Positions 8,407-17,653 of a stretch of 64,000 nt of DNA are shown here, piece after piece. The DNA is from Amycolatopsis oliviviridis (GTDB taxonomy: Bacteria; Actinomycetota; Actinomycetes; Mycobacteriales; Pseudonocardiaceae), in NCBI RefSeq assembly GCF_014654365.1, contig NZ_BNAY01000003.1, positions 186,001 through 250,000 of the forward strand, given 5' to 3'. The position numbers and the translations under genes were made by a program. Positions within the stretch are counted from its first letter, which is position 1. Every line of letters starts with the position of its first letter. The notes under the pieces were generated by a model that was not told where the DNA came from, did not search any database, and saw only the letters and a program-made list of their open reading frames with translations.

Positions 8407-9936
8407 TCACCGCCTCCGGTTCCCGAACAGGCCGCGCGTGATCTCCCGTCCGAGCGCGCTCGCCGCCGACCGGAGGAACGACTTCACCGCCGGGTTGCTC
8501 ATCGCCTGTTCGACCATCCCCGGCGCTTCCTTCTCCGGTTTTGGAGCCGGGGGCGCTTCCGGCGGCGGAGCCTCACCGGCGGGCGGCGCCGCCACCTTCG
8601 CGGCGAGCTTCTCGTAGGCCGACTCGCGGTCGATCGTCTCGGCGTACTTCGCGTGCAGATCCGAAGACGCCGTCGCCGCGGAGATGGCCTCGGCGCCGAT
8701 GGACCCCATCTTCGAACGCGGCGCGCGCAGGCGGGTCCACGCGACCGGCGTCGGGGCGCCCCGCTCGGAAAGCACGGTGACGATCGCTTCGCCGATACCG
8801 AGCGACGTCAGCGCCGAGTCCAGTTCGTAGTGCTTCGTCTTCGGGTACGTCTTCACCGTCTTCGTCAGCGCCGCCTGGTCCTCGGGCGTGAACGCGCGCA
8901 ACGCGTGCTGCACCCGCGCGCCCAGCTGGGACAGGACGTTGTTCGGGATGTCCGTCGGGAGCTGCGTACAGAAGAACACGCCGACGCCCTTCGACCGGAT
9001 CAGCTTCACGGTCTGCTCGATACGCTCCAGGAACGCCTTCGACGCGCCGTTGAACAGCAGATGCGCCTCGTCGAAGAAGAACACCAGCTTCGGCTTGTCG
9101 AGGTCGCCCTCCTCGGGCAGTTCCTCGAACAACTCGGCCAGCAGCCACATGAGGAACGTCGAGAACAGCGCGGGCTTCGACTGGAGGTCATCCAGCTCCA
9201 GCAGGGTCACCATCGCCTTGCCGTCGACCTCGCGCATCAGGTCGTGGACGTCCAGCTCGGGCTCGCCGAAGAAGTCCTCGCCGCCCTGGGCCTCCAGATT
9301 GGACAGCGACCGGAGGATCACCCCGGCCGTCGCGGCCGAGACGCCGCCGATGCCCTTGAGGTCCTCCTTGCCCTCGTCGCTGGTCAGATGCGTGATGACC
9401 GAACGGAGGTCCTTGGTGTCCAGCAACGCCAGGCCGCGCTGATCGGCCCAGTGGAAGATCAGGCCGAGCGTCGACTCCTGGGTTTCGTTGAGCCCCAGCA
9501 CCTTCGACAGCAGGATCGGCCCGAAACTCGTGATCGTCGCCCGGATCGGCGCCCCCTTGCCGCCCGTGCCCAGCGACAGGAACTGCACGGGGAACGCGGC
9601 GGGCGCCCAGGCGTCACCCAGCTCTTCCGCGCGTTTGGCGATCTTGTCGTTGCTCTCGCCCTGCGCGGCCAGGCCCGACAGGTCGCCCTTCACGTCGGCC
9701 AGCACCACCGGCACTCCCGCGGCCGACAGCTGTTCGGCGATCAGCTGCAAGGTCTTCGTCTTGCCGGTACCGGTCGCACCCGCGACCAGCCCGTGCCGGT
9801 TCAGCGTCGCCAGTGGCAGCCGGACCGCCGCCCCGGCGTCGGCCTTGCCGTCGATCACGACGGCGCCGAGCTCCACCGCGGCCCCCTCGCTCACGTAACC
9901 CTGCGCGATCTCCTGGGCTGGACCCTGTTCGGCCAC
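8407..9936 (-). CDS. HerA-like (DUF853/YjgR) ATPase
   Basis: 509 residues from the GTG at 9936, chosen because GGGAG sits five bases upstream; the frame is open to a GTG at 9978. Walker A is GATGTGKTKT near residue 55, Walker B is KLVFFFDEAHLLF, and an arginine-finger-type segment follows. The family is the DUF853 branch of HerA/FtsK motors, cytosolic hexameric ATPases of uncertain role in DNA or nucleoprotein handling. The last 90 residues are a Pro/Ala/Glu-rich linker and a tail. It stands alone, divergent from orn. Confidence 0.85.
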   Translation of the reverse strand: MAEQGPAQEIAQGYVSEGAAVELGAVVIDGKADAGAAVRLPLATLNRHGLVAGATGTGKTKTLQLIAEQLSAAGVPVVLADVKGDLSGLAAQGESNDKIAKRAEELGDAWAPAAFPVQFLSLGTGGKGAPIRATITSFGPILLSKVLGLNETQESTLGLIFHWADQRGLALLDTKDLRSVITHLTSDEGKEDLKGIGGVSAATAGVILRSLSNLEAQGGEDFFGEPELDVHDLMREVDGKAMVTLLELDDLQSKPALFSTFLMWLLAELFEELPEEGDLDKPKLVFFFDEAHLLFNGASKAFLERIEQTVKLIRSKGVGVFFCTQLPTDIPNNVLSQLGARVQHALRAFTPEDQAALTKTVKTYPKTKHYELDSALTSLGIGEAIVTVLSERGAPTPVAWTRLRAPRSKMGSIGAEAISAATASSDLHAKYAETIDRESAYEKLAAKVAAPPAGEAPPPEAPPAPKPEKEAPGMVEQAMSNPAVKSFLRSAASALGREITRGLFGNRRR

Positions 9937-10048
9937 TGTCGCTCCCTGGTCTGTGATATGGCTCACCTGAGGATGCACACGCTGCCAGCAACGCGCCGAA
10001 CCCGCACGTCGCGCGTCGTGAATCCCCGGGTCGGGTTAGGGTTTCGGG

Positions 10049-10657
10049 GTGAACGACCGCCTAGTCTGGATCGACTGCGAGATGACGGGGCTCGACCTCG
10101 GCAAGGACGCGTTGATCGAAATAGCCGCGCTGGTGACCGACGCCGAACTCAACGTCCTCGGCGAAGGCGTCGACATCGTCATCCACGCCGACGACGAAAC
10201 CCTCGACGGCATGCCGGAGGTCGTCCGCGAGATGCACGCCCGCTCCGGCCTCACCGAAGAGGTCCGGCGCTCCACGGTCACCATGGAAGAAGCCGAGCAG
10301 CGCGTCCTCGAGTACATCCGCGCGCACGTGCCCGAGGCCAACGTCGCCCCGCTCGCCGGCAACTCCATCGCCACCGACCGCGGCTTCATCACCCGCGACA
10401 TGCCAGCCCTCGACGAGCACCTGCACTACCGCATGGTCGACGTCTCGTCGGTCAAGGAACTCGTCCGGCGCTGGTACCCGCGGATCTACTACGCCAAGCC
10501 CGAGAAGGGCCTCGCGCACCGCGCCCTCGCCGACATCAAGGAATCCATCGGCGAGCTCGACTACTACCGCCGCGTCGCCTTCGTCCCCCAGCCCGGCCCG
10601 ACCACCGAACAGGCCAAGGCCGCGGCCGCTGAAGTGCAGGAACGCCACGAACGGTAA
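10049..10657 (+). CDS. orn: Oligoribonuclease (DEDDh 3'-5' exonuclease)
   Basis: 202 residues from a GTG start. The enzyme degrades 2-5 nt RNA and pGpG in the cytosol. DEDD motifs are complete: [10 protein letters not shown] (Exo I), [12 protein letters not shown] (Exo II, D), and [11 protein letters not shown] (Exo III with catalytic His and final Asp). Length and sequence match actinobacterial Orn with a short variable tail. tRNA-His follows directly, a common neighbour in this group. Confidence 0.96.
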   Translation: MNDRLVWIDCEMTGLDLGKDALIEIAALVTDAELNVLGEGVDIVIHADDETLDGMPEVVREMHARSGLTEEVRRSTVTMEEAEQRVLEYIRAHVPEANVAPLAGNSIATDRGFITRDMPALDEHLHYRMVDVSSVKELVRRWYPRIYYAKPEKGLAHRALADIKESIGELDYYRRVAFVPQPGPTTEQAKAAAAEVQERHER

Positions 10658-10661
10658 CCCG

Positions 10662-10692
10662 TTGCGAGCCCCCGAAACGGGCACGCTAATAT
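10662..10692 (+). promoter_or_regulatory. Candidate promoter for tRNA-His
   Basis: TTGCGA (10662-10667) and TAATAT (10687-10692) resemble -35 and -10 boxes with a rather long 19-base spacer, about 40 bases before the tRNA. Placement is sensible but the spacing is not ideal. Confidence 0.4.
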
Positions 10693-10733
10693 AGTGCGGC
10701 CGAGGTGATGGGAAGCTTCCCGAGCCCGGCGAT

Positions 10734-10810
10734 GGTGGGCGTAGCTCAGCTGGTAGAGCACCTGGTTGTGGTCCAGGAGGTCGCGGGTTCGAAACCCGTC
10801 GCTCACCCCA
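10734..10810 (+). tRNA. tRNA-His(GTG)
   Basis: Full cloverleaf. The acceptor stem GTGGGCG pairs with CGCTCAC, with the extra 5' G (10734) opposite discriminator C that is diagnostic of tRNA-His. The D arm is GCTCAGCTGGTAGAGC, the anticodon stem CCTGG/CCAGG encloses TTGTGGT with anticodon GTG at 10768-10770, the T arm is GCGGGTTCGAAACCCGT, and CCA is encoded at 10808-10810. Confidence 0.97.
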
Positions 10811-10813
10811 TCA

Positions 10814-10857
10814 CCCCAGTTTGGTCGGGCCCTGGCGGGCCCTCCACCAGACTGGGG
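10814..10857 (+). terminator. Terminator of tRNA-His
   Basis: CCCCAGTTTGGT and ACCAGACTGGGG flank an inner GGGCCC/GGGCCC repeat; a short T run follows. It starts four bases after the tRNA CCA. Confidence 0.75.
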
Positions 10858-11005
10858 TTTCGCCATTCTTTGGGGGCCGAGCCCCCAAGCCCCCGCCGGA
10901 GGGCTGCGCCCCCGGACCCCCATCCGTTCGGTGCCGTGGGTGACCACGCTCGATGTCGTGAGCGTTGAGCCCGCGGACTCGAAAGCGCCCTGTCCCGGAA
11001 ATGAC

Positions 11006-11050
11006 TGAGGGGTCCCATTGGGACGGCGGTCGTCCTAAGGGGACCCCTCA
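11006..11050 (-). terminator. Hairpin downstream of the L,D-transpeptidase gene
   Basis: Arms TGAGGGGTCCC and GGGGACCCCTCA with further pairing (TGGGAC/GTCCTA) around a short loop. It lies 11 bases beyond the stop codon of the minus-strand gene. The 10870-10925 stretch nearby is a separate run of GGGGGC/GCCCCC repeats. Confidence 0.6.
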
Positions 11051-11060
11051 TGACATCGGG

Positions 11061-12281
11061 TCAGTTCCGGTCGCCGCCGGTCTTCCAGTCGTCCCAGGAC
11101 ATCTGCCACACCGACCAGCCGTCGGTCGGCTCCAGCACCTGCGGGCCGGAGTTCGTGACCGTGATGATGTCGCCCTTCTTGGACGTGTCCATCAGCCACT
11201 TCGCGTTCTCGGTCGACAGGTTGATGCAGCCGTGGCTCACGTTCCGCTTGCCCTGCGAACCGACCGACCACGGCGCCGAGTGGTAGAAGATGCCGCTGTT
11301 CGACATCCGCACCGCGTACTTCACGAACGTCCGGTAACCGGCCTTGCTGTCCGTCGGGACGCCGTAGGTGCTCGAGTCCATCGTGTACCCGGTGTGCTCG
11401 CTCATCACCGTGTAGGTCCCGGCCGGGGTGCTGCTCGACGGCTTGCCCATCGAGATCGGCATCTGCTTGACCTCTTGGTCGTTCACCACGACCTTCATCT
11501 GGTGCGTGCCGCCGTCCGCCGTCGCGACCAGCTTGTCGCCGACGACCACCTTGGCCGGCTTGTCCTCGCGGCCGAAGGTGTTGTTGCCGAGGTTCTTGCC
11601 GTAGATCGCCGCGTTGACCGAGATCTTCGTGCCCGGCTTGAAGTACTCCTTGGGCCGCCACATCACGGTCTTCTCGCCGAACCAGTGGAACGCGCCCTCG
11701 GCCTGCGGCTCGGTGACGATCTTCAGCGCCTTCTCCGTCGCCGCCTTGTCCGGCACGTTGCCGGTGAAGGTGAAGATCAACGGCAGCCCCACCCCGACCG
11801 TCTCCCCTTCGACCAGGTTGATCGAGACACCGATCTGCTTGCCTGCCTTGGCCGTGGAGAACGTCGAGGTCGCGGTGACCGGCTTGCCGTCCGTCCCGGT
11901 CGCGGCCGCGGTGACGGTGTAGGTCTTGCCGTAGCCGAGCGGTTCCGCCGACTCCCAGCCCGAACCGTCCTCCTTCGGCTTGCCCGCGACGACCTTGCCG
12001 TCGGCGCCGGTCAGCTTGACCTCGCCCACCTTGCCGTCGGCGACGGCGACCGTGACCGGCTCGCCGGGCGCCACGTCCGCCGCACCCTGCGCGGGAGTCA
12101 GCGTCATCGCGGCGGGCTTCGGCGCGGGAGCGGGCGCACCGCTCTGCTGCGAGCCACCGGGCGCGCCACCCGGAGACGGTGTTTCACCCGACGGTGTACT
12201 GGTGCACGCGGCCAGTGTGAACCCGGCCACCAAAGCCACCAACGCCACCCGCGACCGCCCTGTCGCTCCCCAGACCCTCAT
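11061..12281 (-). CDS. L,D-transpeptidase lipoprotein (YkuD domain)
   Basis: 406 residues. The signal peptide ends in the lipobox LAAC with C26, so the protein is anchored to the outer face of the membrane. A Pro/Gly/Ser linker and two Ig-like domains (about 60-230) precede the YkuD catalytic domain, whose motif HGCINLS places the nucleophile at about C352. The layout matches mycobacterial LdtMt-type enzymes making 3-3 crosslinks in peptidoglycan. The ATG at 12281 gives the correct signal peptide; the frame is open for 22 more codons upstream. Confidence 0.92.
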   Translation of the reverse strand: MRVWGATGRSRVALVALVAGFTLAACTSTPSGETPSPGGAPGGSQQSGAPAPAPKPAAMTLTPAQGAADVAPGEPVTVAVADGKVGEVKLTGADGKVVAGKPKEDGSGWESAEPLGYGKTYTVTAAATGTDGKPVTATSTFSTAKAGKQIGVSINLVEGETVGVGLPLIFTFTGNVPDKAATEKALKIVTEPQAEGAFHWFGEKTVMWRPKEYFKPGTKISVNAAIYGKNLGNNTFGREDKPAKVVVGDKLVATADGGTHQMKVVVNDQEVKQMPISMGKPSSSTPAGTYTVMSEHTGYTMDSSTYGVPTDSKAGYRTFVKYAVRMSNSGIFYHSAPWSVGSQGKRNVSHGCINLSTENAKWLMDTSKKGDIITVTNSGPQVLEPTDGWSVWQMSWDDWKTGGDRN

Positions 12282-12476
12282 GCACGCCGCCCGTTTCGCG
12301 TGGTACCAACCCCAACGTCTGGCTATAGTCTGCCTGACCGGGTGCAACGCCTGCGGCCGGATGGCCGAATCCGTCCCGGCCCGTCGTTAGGGGACCCCCC
12401 TGAAACGGGCCCCAGCAACCCTGTGTTAATGTTTTCCACGTCGCCAAGGGGAACACCAAAGCGGCGGAACAAGCAG

Positions 12477-12549
12477 GCGCCATTAGCTCAATTGGCAGAG
12501 CAGCTGGCTCTTAACCAGCGGGTTCGGGGTTCGAGTCCCTGATGGCGCA
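12477..12549 (+). tRNA. tRNA-Lys(CTT), integration site of the accessory block
   Basis: Cloverleaf with acceptor GCGCCAT/ATGGCGC, D arm AGCTCAATTGGCAGAGC, anticodon stem GCTGG/CCAGC enclosing CTCTTAA (anticodon CTT, 12510-12512), T arm GGGGTTCGAGTCCCT and discriminator A. CCA is not encoded. Its 3' half is repeated at 25854 and 35703, showing that elements integrated here; the gene was left intact. Confidence 0.97.
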
Positions 12550-12554
12550 CAGTA
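12508..12554 (+). repeat. att-type direct repeat, copy 1 (within tRNA-Lys)
   Basis: 47-base segment from the anticodon loop through the 3' end of tRNA-Lys plus CAGTA. It is identical to 25854-25900 and matches 35703-35748 with a two-base difference. This is the left junction (attL) of island A. Confidence 0.93.
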
Positions 12555-12560
12555 AGAAAT

Positions 12561-12614
12561 CAAAGCCCACCAACGATTTTCCTGTATTTTCAGGGGTGTC
12601 GTCGGTGGGCTTTG
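12561..12614 (+). terminator. Terminator after tRNA-Lys (junction copy 1)
   Basis: CAAAGCCCACC and GGTGGGCTTTG pair around a 32-base loop. The same stem with different loops follows the repeats at 25854 and 35703, so each element appears to bring its own tRNA terminator. Confidence 0.75.
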
Positions 12615-14002
12615 TTGATGTGTGAGCCCGAGGTGGGGCCACCGTGAGCCCCGTCAAATGTTCCTCCACGATGAATGAGGCGCGGACCTCGTCCGCCGCC
12701 CTGGCCTCGTTGTTGTCGACCACGAGTGGCGCGCGACCTGCAGATCTTCTGACCGCGTTCGTAGCCGGCTCGCCGAACCAGGCTCGCGGTCGCTTCTGCG
12801 CTGGCGTGGGCGAGGGACGGGAGCACGCTGGTGTAGGTGTCCGCCGTCAGGACGATGCTGGCGTGGCCCAGCAGCGCTTGCACCGTCTTCAGATCGTTCC
12901 CCGCGGCCAGCGACAGCGTCGCCGCACCATGACGGAGGTCGTGGAAACGTACCGGCGGCAGCCCAGACTTGGTGATGAGCCGACGGAACGAATGCGATAC
13001 GTAACTCGGGCTCTAATGCTGCCCATTCTCATGCGCGAAGACCCAACCGTCCGGAGCACCTCCGCCCGCCTGGAGTTGAGAGGCACGCAGCCGAGTCAAC
13101 AGAGCTACCGTGCTTCGATCCAACGACACCGTGCGGCCACTGGCCGCGGTCTTCGGCAGGCACACTACCGCTTGCCCGTCCCGCTCTTGAATCTGATGAG
13201 TCACCGTCAAAGTCGCCTCGTCGAGATCGAGATCGCACCAGCGCAGGCCAAGGGCCTCGCCACGCCGTAGCCCGGTCAAGGCCGCGACATGGAACAAGGG
13301 ATGCAGCGGATGCTGCCCGGTGAACTGGAGAAACGCCGCGGTCTGTTCAGCCGTCCAGACCGCCAGCGGTGGACGTTCCCCGGTCGCCCGCCATACCGCC
13401 ACCCTCGCGTCCGTCCACACCACCGGACGCGGTCGCCGCGGCGAGGGCAGTTCCACCCAGCGCGCCGGATTGCTCGTGATCAGCCCTCGCCGGATGGCAC
13501 CGTTCAACGCGGCACGCAGCACCTCCCGCATCCGCTGCAGTGTCGCCGCCGACAACGGCCGCGCCCGCGTCGCATTCGCGCGCAGCAGCCCGGTGAACAT
13601 CGCCTGCACCCGCCCGATCGTCAGCTCTGCCAGCACCACGTTGCCGAGGCGAGGCTTCAAGTAGTCCCGGACGTGCTGGGTGTAGATCGCCCGAGTCGCC
13701 GGACGGATCGTATGACGAGTCGCCAGCCAGATATCCAGCCACTGCCCCACCGTCACCAAACTCAGATCAGGATCAACATCCTCACCCCGCCAATACCGCC
13801 GAGCTTGTGTGGCTGCCGCCCGTGAGGTGAATCCGCCGCGCCGCAACCGGCACCTCTCGCCATCCCGACGTCCGGGCAACTCCACCGTGAAATACCAGCT
13901 ACCGTGCCCCCGCACCGGCAGCCGCGGACACCGAGGACCAAACCGACGTCCTGTCTCCTGATCGACACACCCACACCGCTTCCACACACCACGTTCGTTC
14001 AT
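12590..14002 (-). pseudogene. Tyrosine-recombinase integrase interrupted by an in-frame amber codon
   Basis: Reading from the ATG at 14002 (GGGAG upstream) gives 329 residues with the N-terminal arm- and core-binding domains and the first catalytic arginine (TGLRRGEALGLRW). A TAG at 13013-13015 then ends translation at HENGQH. The same frame continues with SPSYVSHSFRRL, the HDLRHG motif (HxxR), LGHAS and the nucleophile tyrosine in DTYTSVLP, running to 12590. The stop therefore removes HxxR and the tyrosine. No frame change is involved: it is a single nonsense codon. Without readthrough the product should be inactive, which would lock island A in place. Confidence 0.88.
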
Positions 14003-14085
14003 CACGACTCCCTGACGCTGACCGATTCGTCAGACCAGAGTGCGCTCTTCTTGAGCTGGTGGCGAAAGCCGAGTAGTAACGTCTT

Positions 14086-14835
14086 ATGGCCGCACCCCAA
14101 AAGGATTCAGACCTCGCGCAGCAACTACGTGCCCAGCTCGAGTGGGTCGAACTTCACCTGCACAACCAGGCAAACCTCGTGGGCGGCGACGAAACCGACC
14201 CCGGAACAAGTGATTGGTGGGCCAGCGCAACCGTACGAGTCCTCCCGGACGAGGACGAGGCTGACGGCATCAACCCGTGGCACGAAATCGAAGGCACTGC
14301 GCTCTCGACAAAACCATCCGACGACAGCCTCGAAATCAAGATCTTCGAAGCCAACGGTCTGACTGTCGACCTCCAGCGGGTCGAAGGCGTACATGACGCG
14401 CTCGATGCCCGCAGCGAAGACTACGCCAAATTCATCCCACTCTTCGGTGGCCGCGATCAATTCGGCTTCGTCACGCTCCGGGATGATCTCGAAGACGAGG
14501 TCGAGTCGCTCGGCAGCCACGTCGTCATCATCGACCGAGTACGGCTCGCGCCGGCTTGGCGCGGCCTCGGTGGCGTCGGACGGCTACTCACTGGTCGCCT
14601 GCTCCGCTGGATCTGTGCCGACCCACGACTCGTGGCCGTACTACCGTTCCCCATCGACCTCGACCGCGACCTGCTCAAAGACGACGCGGCCTTCGAACCA
14701 GCGCTCGAAAAAATACGCCACACCTGGGCATCACTCGGATTTCGACCCGCCACCGAGCAACTGTGGATCATGGATCCCGCCATCGGAACACACCACAACG
14801 CCGTCGCTCAGCTCGAGAAAACTCTGGGGATCTAG
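14086..14835 (+). CDS. Hypothetical protein with GNAT-like C-terminal segment
   Basis: 249 residues, not assigned to a named family. The N-terminal half is acidic and Trp/His-rich. Residues 150-180 (IIDRVRLAPAWRGLGGVGRLLTG) resemble motif A of GCN5-type acetyltransferases, where RGxGxGxLL-like loops bind acetyl-CoA. The final WIMDPAIG strand region also fits such a fold. It is the first cargo gene next to the integrase, transcribed away from it, and could be island-specific. Acetyltransferase function is a moderate inference only. Confidence 0.65.
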   Translation: MAAPQKDSDLAQQLRAQLEWVELHLHNQANLVGGDETDPGTSDWWASATVRVLPDEDEADGINPWHEIEGTALSTKPSDDSLEIKIFEANGLTVDLQRVEGVHDALDARSEDYAKFIPLFGGRDQFGFVTLRDDLEDEVESLGSHVVIIDRVRLAPAWRGLGGVGRLLTGRLLRWICADPRLVAVLPFPIDLDRDLLKDDAAFEPALEKIRHTWASLGFRPATEQLWIMDPAIGTHHNAVAQLEKTLGI

Positions 14836-14971
14836 CGATCACGGTTGCGCCCGCCCATGGTCGTCGCCCCAGCCACCGGATAGCCCAGCCAGCAAAGGCG
14901 TTCGGGACGCGGGTGCCGCAAACGCGGGAGCTCATCGCGCAGCCGCGCTGCGAACCAGCGAACCTCCAACT

Positions 14972-14986
14972 TTAGTATATCGTGCG
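14972..14986. promoter_or_regulatory. GTATAC-type candidate operator before the GH63-like gene
   Basis: TTTAGTATATCGTGC shares GTATATCGT exactly with the reverse complement of the site at 21654 in front of the MFS gene, and resembles the sites at 24127 and 25619. The likely ligand is the GntR regulator encoded at 24947. The rest of the 14836-15076 intergenic region shows nothing else recognisable. Confidence 0.5.
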
Positions 14987-15076
14987 CCAAAATACCCTCG
15001 GAAAGGTCTAGACAACCCAAGGCTACAGACGTAGCGTCCGCCGCCATCCCTGCAGCTCTACGTCTGGAGTACAGAT

Positions 15077-17596
15077 ATGCGCCGCTCCCTGCTGAGCCTT
15101 GTCGCGGCCGCGGCGGTGGGTTCGTCCATCGTCGTCGCCACCGGTCCTCCGGCCGCACAGGCCGTTCCGGAAAGCCCGCCACTCGCCGATTTCGCCGATG
15201 TCATCGACCGCACCGGCACGCCGGCCGATGCGGACAACGGGTTCGCGAGCAAGTTGAGCCCGTTCGCGGACCAAGGCTCGTATCACGGTTATGGGTTGCC
15301 TGCTTCCGGGGATTCGGCCTCGTACGGCGGGTTCACCGGCCCGTGGTACATGGCCCAGGAGTTCCCGTGGTTCCTGAGCAAGGCCTTCTCCCGGATCCGG
15401 TTGACCGACGCGTCGTCCGGCAAGGAACTGGCCCTGCCCGCACCCGAAGCCCACTCCTACCCCGGACGGCTGACCCAGCGCTACGCCGTCGACGGCGTGA
15501 CGGTGAACCTCACGCTCCGGTTCGCCGCGCAACACACCGCGCTCGTCGTCGCGGACATCTCCTCGTCCACGCCACGGGATCTCAAGGTCTCGTGGGCCGG
15601 TGAGATTTTGCGGCCCGGCGCCGAACCCGCACGCTCGTCCCCGAGCGTCGCGGGGACGTCCAGTGGCGTGGAGGTCCGGTTCGCTCCGGCGAAGGGCGAG
15701 TCGTTCTACGCCGACGGGACCGAGCGTTTCACGGTCCGTCACGCGGAACCGGTCAGCACCAAGGTCGATGGGGACGGCTATGTCACCACCAGGACCGACG
15801 CGCTCGGTGTCTCGTCCAAGCCGTCGCGTCTGACCTGGGCGGAGTCCTTCACCTTCACCGACAAGGAACGGACTGGTGAAGAGAAGGCGCTCTCGGACGC
15901 GCTGGCCTCTCCCGACACCGTGGCCTCCCAGGTGGATGGACGCTGGCAGGGGTATGTCGAACGCGCGGTCCGCGGCGTCGCGCCGGAACGGCGGAGGCTC
16001 GCGGTCAAGGCGGTGGAGACCTTGATCGGCAACTGGCGGGGGCCGGGCGGACGCAACAGCCACGGCGGCATCGTCCCGTCGATGAGTCACCGCTTCTACG
16101 CGGGCGGCTACTGGCCTTGGGATTCGTTCAAGGAGGCCGTTGGCGCCGCGAAGTTCTCGCCCGAGCTGGCGAAGTCCGTGGTGCGGGCCCAGTTCGAGCA
16201 TCAGATCAAGGCGGGCAACGAGGCGGGCATGTTGCCCGACGTCGTCGGCTTCCGTGATCCGGCCACCGGTACCGGCCATTCGAACCTGCGCAACACCAAG
16301 CCGCCGCTGGCGGGCTGGGCGGTGTGGGAGATCTTCGAGACCGACGGGGACAAGAACTTCCTGAAGGAGCTGTACGGCAAGCTGGTCGCCGAGCGCGACT
16401 GGTGGCTGCGCAACCGGGATCACGATCGCAACGGCGTTCTGGAATACGGCGCCACCAGCGATCCGGGCAACGATTCGGAGGATGCCGCCCGGTTGGCCGC
16501 CGCGTGGGAAAGCGGAATGGACGCCGAGCCTCGCTTCGACTTCGGCAAGGGCTTGAAGGCCCTGCGCAACACGAACGCGGACGGCACGTTCATCGGGTAC
16601 ACGCTGAATCAGGAATCTGTCGATCTGAACGCCTTCATGGCCCGCAACGACCGCTCCCTCGCCCGGATCGCGACCGCGCTGGGCAAGACCGGCGAGGCGA
16701 AGACGTACACGGATCACGCCGGGTTGCTGGACGAGAAGATCCGCACCACCATGTGGGACCCGGCTTCGGGCTACTTCTACGACACCCGGATCGGAACGGG
16801 GAAGCCTTACACCGAGGTCGGCAAGGGCATCGAAGGCATGGTGCCGCTGTTCTCCGGCTCGGCCACCCCGGCGCAGGCCGACACGGTCCGCCGGACGCTG
16901 CTCGACCCGGAACAGTTCAACACCCACGTCCCGTTCCCGCCGATCCCCAAGAACCACCCCGAGTACCAGCCCGGCCACTACACACACGGCAGCGCCTGGC
17001 CCGACCAGGTCGCGTTCGGTGTCGAGGGGTTCGAGGCCTACGGGTTCGGCGGGGACGCGGAGGCGTTGCGCGCCAAGCTTTTCGCGAATTCGTACGGTCT
17101 TCTCGACGGTGACGAACCGATCTGGGAGAAGTACAACTCGGCCACCGGCACGGGTGTCAACACCGGCAACTTCAGCTGGTCCGCCGCGGGCATCCTCACG
17201 ATGCTGCACGGCAAGGCCGGACCGCTCAAGTCCGGCTACGGCAAGTGTGCGGACGTGACGAACGGGAACTCCGCCGACGGCACCGCCCTGCAGCACTACG
17301 GCTGCAACGGCACGGCTGCGCAGACCTGGAGCATTCCCGGTGACGGAACGGTTCGCGCGCTCGGCAAGTGCATGGACATCCGGGGCGGCGCGACCGCGGC
17401 CGGCACCGTCGTCCAGCTCTACACCTGCAACGGCACCACCGCCCAGCAGTGGACCCACGGCGGTGATGGCACGCTGAAGAACGCGAAATCGGGGCGCTGC
17501 CTCGATGTCGAGAACGGCGGCACCGCCGACGGCACGCGCCTGCTGCTCTGGGACTGCGACGGCGGCGTCAACCAGCGCTGGACGACAGCGCGCTGA
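15077..17596 (+). CDS. Secreted glycoside hydrolase (GH63/trehalase-like) with ricin-type lectin domain
   Basis: 839 residues. A Sec signal peptide (about 1-32, ending AAQA) is followed by a beta-sandwich region (50-250) and an (alpha/alpha)6 catalytic region (about 270-710) with GH63/GH37-like landmarks: WPWDSFKEAVGA, NGVLEYGATSDPG, AAAWESGMDAEPRF and the late HGSAWPDQVAFGVEGF. The last 125 residues are a ricin B-type beta-trefoil with three QxW repeats (AQTW, AQQW, NQRW) that should bind sugar polymer. It probably releases monosaccharides outside the cell to feed the island's intracellular route. Exact bond specificity is unknown. Confidence 0.85.
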   Translation: MRRSLLSLVAAAAVGSSIVVATGPPAAQAVPESPPLADFADVIDRTGTPADADNGFASKLSPFADQGSYHGYGLPASGDSASYGGFTGPWYMAQEFPWFLSKAFSRIRLTDASSGKELALPAPEAHSYPGRLTQRYAVDGVTVNLTLRFAAQHTALVVADISSSTPRDLKVSWAGEILRPGAEPARSSPSVAGTSSGVEVRFAPAKGESFYADGTERFTVRHAEPVSTKVDGDGYVTTRTDALGVSSKPSRLTWAESFTFTDKERTGEEKALSDALASPDTVASQVDGRWQGYVERAVRGVAPERRRLAVKAVETLIGNWRGPGGRNSHGGIVPSMSHRFYAGGYWPWDSFKEAVGAAKFSPELAKSVVRAQFEHQIKAGNEAGMLPDVVGFRDPATGTGHSNLRNTKPPLAGWAVWEIFETDGDKNFLKELYGKLVAERDWWLRNRDHDRNGVLEYGATSDPGNDSEDAARLAAAWESGMDAEPRFDFGKGLKALRNTNADGTFIGYTLNQESVDLNAFMARNDRSLARIATALGKTGEAKTYTDHAGLLDEKIRTTMWDPASGYFYDTRIGTGKPYTEVGKGIEGMVPLFSGSATPAQADTVRRTLLDPEQFNTHVPFPPIPKNHPEYQPGHYTHGSAWPDQVAFGVEGFEAYGFGGDAEALRAKLFANSYGLLDGDEPIWEKYNSATGTGVNTGNFSWSAAGILTMLHGKAGPLKSGYGKCADVTNGNSADGTALQHYGCNGTAAQTWSIPGDGTVRALGKCMDIRGGATAAGTVVQLYTCNGTTAQQWTHGGDGTLKNAKSGRCLDVENGGTADGTRLLLWDCDGGVNQRWTTAR

Positions 17597-17606
17597 TCGG
17601 ACAAGA

Positions 17607-17640
17607 GAATGGACCCTCCGCCGCGGCGGAGGGTCCATTC
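17607..17640. terminator. Bidirectional terminator between convergent hydrolase genes
   Basis: Perfect 34-base palindrome starting GAATGGACCCTCCGCCG; its mirror half completes it without a loop. It is followed by CTTC on one side and lies between the stops of two convergent genes. Confidence 0.85.
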
Positions 17641-17653
17641 CTTCATTCCGTGG

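Noticed and set aside
10860..10930. CRISPR-like repeat in the GGGGGC/GCCCCC stretch
   Set aside because: Irregular GC-rich inverted repeats without constant unit or spacers. No CRISPR array was seen anywhere in the window.
13013..13015. Pyrrolysine or programmed readthrough at the integrase TAG
   Set aside because: No pyl genes or readthrough context are visible; a nonsense mutation or base error is simpler.
15023..17638. 871-codon antisense frame over the GH63-like gene
   Set aside because: Mirror of a real secreted enzyme with signal peptide and lectin repeats; no domain on the antisense strand.
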